Positions 61,632 to 64,000 of a stretch of 64,000 bases of DNA are shown piece after piece. Below the pieces are notes generated by a model. That model did not search any database. It saw nothing but the letters and a program-made list of their open reading frames with translations, and was not told the DNA's origin. Location: assembly GCA_913056455.1 (NCBI GenBank), contig CAJXMJ010000001.1, positions 310,001 to 374,000 of the forward strand. Direction: 5' to 3'. This DNA is from an uncultured Fodinibius sp. (GTDB lineage Bacteria; Bacteroidota; Rhodothermia; Balneolales; Balneolaceae). How positions within the stretch are numbered: position 1 is the first letter of the stretch; every line of letters begins with the position of its first letter. The position numbers and the translations under genes were made by a program.

Positions 61632-64000
61632 TTAGAAGGATTCTTCCTTCGATACCAATTCTTTTCCTTTTTCCATCCAGTGATAGATAGTGGGCAGCAC
61701 CAGAAGGGTTAGCAGTGTTGCGGTAACAAGTCCGCCTACGACTACCGAGGCTAACGGACGCTGTACCTCGGAACCCGGCCCAGTGTTAAAAGCCATTGGA
61801 ATAAATCCAAGGCTGGCTACTAATGCAGTCATAAGTACGGGACGCAAACGATCACTTGCTCCTTTGATGACGGACGTACGCAAATCATTTCCTTCTCTTC
61901 GCATATCATTAAGGTGAGCAACTAATACAATACCATTCAGTACTGCTACACCAAATAGAGCCACGAACCCAATACTTGCCGATACGGATAAATATAGTCC
62001 CCGCATCCACAATATGAATATTCCCCCGGATAGTGCCAGCGGGAGATTTAAAAATATCAGCATGGTAAAACGAAACTTACCAAACATCATATAAAGCAGC
62101 CCAATGATGATAAGAAGCGAGATGGGTACTACAATGAGCAGGTGATTCATAGCTCGCTGTTGGTTCTCAAATGAGCCCCCGTACTCAATAAAATACCCCG
62201 CCGGGATATCAATCTTCTCATCGATGGCTTCCTGCAAGTTCGAGACATAGGTACCGACATCTATACCTGAGATATTAATGCCTAATATTGCGCGTCGCCA
62301 TCCGTTTTCTCTGGAAACCTGTCGAGGTCCTTCTTCAGCTTTGATATCAGCAACTTCTTTTAGTGGTATATATCCTCCGCCGGGCAGCTGTATCGGTACA
62401 TCCATGATGTCTTGAAAATCGCTCCTCAAATTTGCGGGCAGTCGCACGTTGATATCAAATCTACGTTGACCCTCAAAAATTTGTCCTGCATCACTGCCCC
62501 CAATCCCTGTTTCAATTACATTTTGGACTTCGTTTACATTAAGTCCATACGAAGCCACTGCCTCCCGATCGATCTCAATGTTGTAATAGGGCTGACCACT
62601 GCTTTGCTCAAGTAAAAAATTATCAGTCCCTTCGAGCTCGTTGAGTATGCCCGATATTCTACGACCCACAGTACTCAAAGTATCCAGCTCTTCTCCAAAA
62701 ACCTTTACCGCAATATCTGATTTAACGCCGCTGGTCAGTTCATCTACCCGCATGGCAATGGGTTGGGTGAAGTTATATGATAAACCAGGCTCCGTTTCTA
62801 AATAGGGTCTGATATCATCAATAATGTCTTCTTTTTGCATTCCGCCTCGCCACTGCTCGCGGGGATGCAACATGACCCATACATCCGTCTGATGCACGCC
62901 CATCCAGTCGTTGGCAAGGTCGGAGCGCCCGGTCTTTGGAACGACCGTCTTAATTTCCGGAATGTTTTTGGTGAGTTTGCCTGCCAGCCAGTTTGCATTT
63001 TCTACCGATTCGTCGAGCGTGACCGACGGCATGCGTACCTGTTCAATTAAGATGGAGCCCTCGTCGAGTTCAGGTAGAAACTGGGTACCCAGAAAAGGCA
63101 TAATCGCCATCGATATTCCAAAAACCACTACTGCCGAACCGATAGTAATTGCTTTCTTGTCGAGACTTTTTTCAAGGAAGTTTTCATAACGAGGTTTCAG
63201 CCAGTTGATCACGTAATTTTTGCGTGTTTTTACCCCATTGCGAAAGACTAGGGCTGAAATAGCAGGAACATATACCAGTGCCAAAATAAGTGAGCCGAGG
63301 ACGGCAGCACCTACCGTTATGGCCATTGGGCGGTACAAAATCCCTTCCATACCCGAGAACGTCATCACGGGCACGTATACCATAAGAATGATTAACACGC
63401 CAAAGAAAATAGGACGTGCCACTTCGTGTGCAGCTTCCCGGATGATAACCAGTTTAGACTTTTTGGACTTGTCGCTGCTCAGTTTCTCTACAATATTTTC
63501 GACCATTACTACCGATCCGTCAACAACCATCCCAAAGTCAATTGCCCCAAGGCTCATGAGGTTTGCCGCCAAGCCCAGCTGGTCCATGCCGATAAAGGCG
63601 AATAGCATAGAAAGTGGAATCACTGCGGCAACAATAATTGCTCCTGTAATTTCTCCGAGCAGTAGTAAAAGTACAGCGATTACAAAAAAGCCTCCTTCCA
63701 CGAGGTTAGTAATAATAGTATCGGTTGTGCGATCGATAAGATCAGACTGGTCATAAAATTTTTCGATCTTAACACCCTCGGGCAAGCTCTTGTTGACTTC
63801 AGCAATTTTTTGATCCATTTGATTGATGACCTCACGCCCGTTCGCACCGCGAAGCATCATTACGATACCGGTAACAACCTCACCGTTGCCATCTTGTGTT
63901 ACAGCACCCTGGCGCAGCTGTTTGCCAATGTTTACATCCGCCACATCCTTGACATAGATCGGACGATCTTCAAATCGCTTTACAATGATATTTTCAATAT
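61632..64000 (-). CDS. Heavy-metal efflux RND transporter, CzcA-type (truncated by window)
   Basis: The frame is open to the window edge, so the first part of the protein is missing; 789 residues are visible. It shows the RND layout: membrane helices around LLLLLGEITGAIIVAAVIPLSMLF and the proton-relay helix GAIDFGMVVDGSVVMVEN. The porter loops and the second set of helices follow (ALSGGIFILWMRG, FGVAVLNGIVLVAHL). The DFG-x-x-VDG form of the relay helix is that of divalent-metal pumps (CzcA/CnrA) rather than CusA. Copper or silver cannot be excluded given the neighbours. Partner genes czcB and czcC would lie beyond the window. Confidence 0.9.
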   Translation of the reverse strand, partial: IENIIVKRFEDRPIYVKDVADVNIGKQLRQGAVTQDGNGEVVTGIVMMLRGANGREVINQMDQKIAEVNKSLPEGVKIEKFYDQSDLIDRTTDTIITNLVEGGFFVIAVLLLLLGEITGAIIVAAVIPLSMLFAFIGMDQLGLAANLMSLGAIDFGMVVDGSVVMVENIVEKLSSDKSKKSKLVIIREAAHEVARPIFFGVLIILMVYVPVMTFSGMEGILYRPMAITVGAAVLGSLILALVYVPAISALVFRNGVKTRKNYVINWLKPRYENFLEKSLDKKAITIGSAVVVFGISMAIMPFLGTQFLPELDEGSILIEQVRMPSVTLDESVENANWLAGKLTKNIPEIKTVVPKTGRSDLANDWMGVHQTDVWVMLHPREQWRGGMQKEDIIDDIRPYLETEPGLSYNFTQPIAMRVDELTSGVKSDIAVKVFGEELDTLSTVGRRISGILNELEGTDNFLLEQSSGQPYYNIEIDREAVASYGLNVNEVQNVIETGIGGSDAGQIFEGQRRFDINVRLPANLRSDFQDIMDVPIQLPGGGYIPLKEVADIKAEEGPRQVSRENGWRRAILGINISGIDVGTYVSNLQEAIDEKIDIPAGYFIEYGGSFENQQRAMNHLLIVVPISLLIIIGLLYMMFGKFRFTMLIFLNLPLALSGGIFILWMRGLYLSVSASIGFVALFGVAVLNGIVLVAHLNDMRREGNDLRTSVIKGASDRLRPVLMTALVASLGFIPMAFNTGPGSEVQRPLASVVVGGLVTATLLTLLVLPTIYHWMEKGKELVSKEESF

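Noticed and set aside
63220-63756. 178-codon plus-strand frame opposite the RND pump
   Set aside because: It is antisense to conserved transporter segments; the Thr/Ile/Ser-rich composition is typical of the reverse frame of membrane helices.
61632-64000. Assigning the RND pump as CusA (copper/silver)
   Set aside because: The relay helix has DFG-x-x-VDG, the divalent-cation type, and the visible part lacks the CusA-type helix; the copper neighbours alone do not decide it.

Overview
The window looks like a chromosomal segment of a marine or halophilic member of the Bacteroidota/FCB group, most likely a Balneolota (Balneolaceae) bacterium. This is an inference from three things: a type IX secretion (T9SS) sorting domain, a clade II lipoprotein-type nosZ with its own nos gene order, and moderate-to-low GC. 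No rRNA, tRNA, CRISPR array, prophage or insertion sequence was recognised.

Layout. 1-2.9 kb: pyruvate dehydrogenase E1alpha (5' truncated by the window), E1beta and E2, closed by a strong terminator. 3.2-11.1 kb: a surface-fibre locus, mostly on the minus strand, with four or five small secreted beta-rich pilin-like proteins (DUF4402-like), a PapD-like chaperone and an outer-membrane usher. The usher carries an unusual periplasmic tail of three SPOR repeats plus a possible fourth. 11.4-16.5 kb: a 1696-residue Ig-repeat protein ending in a T9SS sorting domain. 16.7-20.3 kb: dTDP-rhamnose genes (rmlA-rmlD-rmlC-rmlB), with a GIY-YIG nuclease gene lying between an abortive copy of the rmlB 5' end and the intact gene.

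20.4-64 kb is a nitrogen-oxide and copper region. It holds an NsrR-like Rrf2 regulator, cytochrome c, nosZ, a membrane protein, nosL, nosD, nosF, nosY, hemN, ppdK, ctaA, the Fe-S repair protein Ric, an unknown 604-residue Cys-containing protein, tyrosine phenol-lyase, tryptophanase and ADP-forming acyl-CoA synthetase. Next come a NO-handling operon (HCO-like membrane proteins, truncated globin, cytochrome c'-like protein, DUF3565), then CopD-like, azurin, OsmC, DUF59, DUF2249 and ferredoxin genes, a degenerate Ric paralogue and a SufR-like regulator. After a PrpD/ComA pair come nirK, nirV, SCO1 and two cupredoxins, then an OprC/NosA-like copper TonB receptor and an HME-RND efflux pump cut by the window end.

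The unifying signal in the second half is a 16-bp palindrome, AAGA-N8-TCTT, usually flanked by TTA/TAA. It occurs 20-60 bp upstream of six transcription units: the Rrf2 gene itself, cytochrome c/nosZ, ric, the acyl-CoA synthetase/NO operon, nirK, and a small Cys-rich copper-type protein. I read this as the operator of the window's own NsrR-like regulator, tying nitrite reduction, N2O reduction, nitrosative-stress repair, copper uptake and possibly acetate/amino-acid metabolism into one NO regulon. No recognisable NO reductase (norB) lies in the window. The other strong candidate for something undescribed is the chaperone-usher locus with the usher-SPOR fusion.
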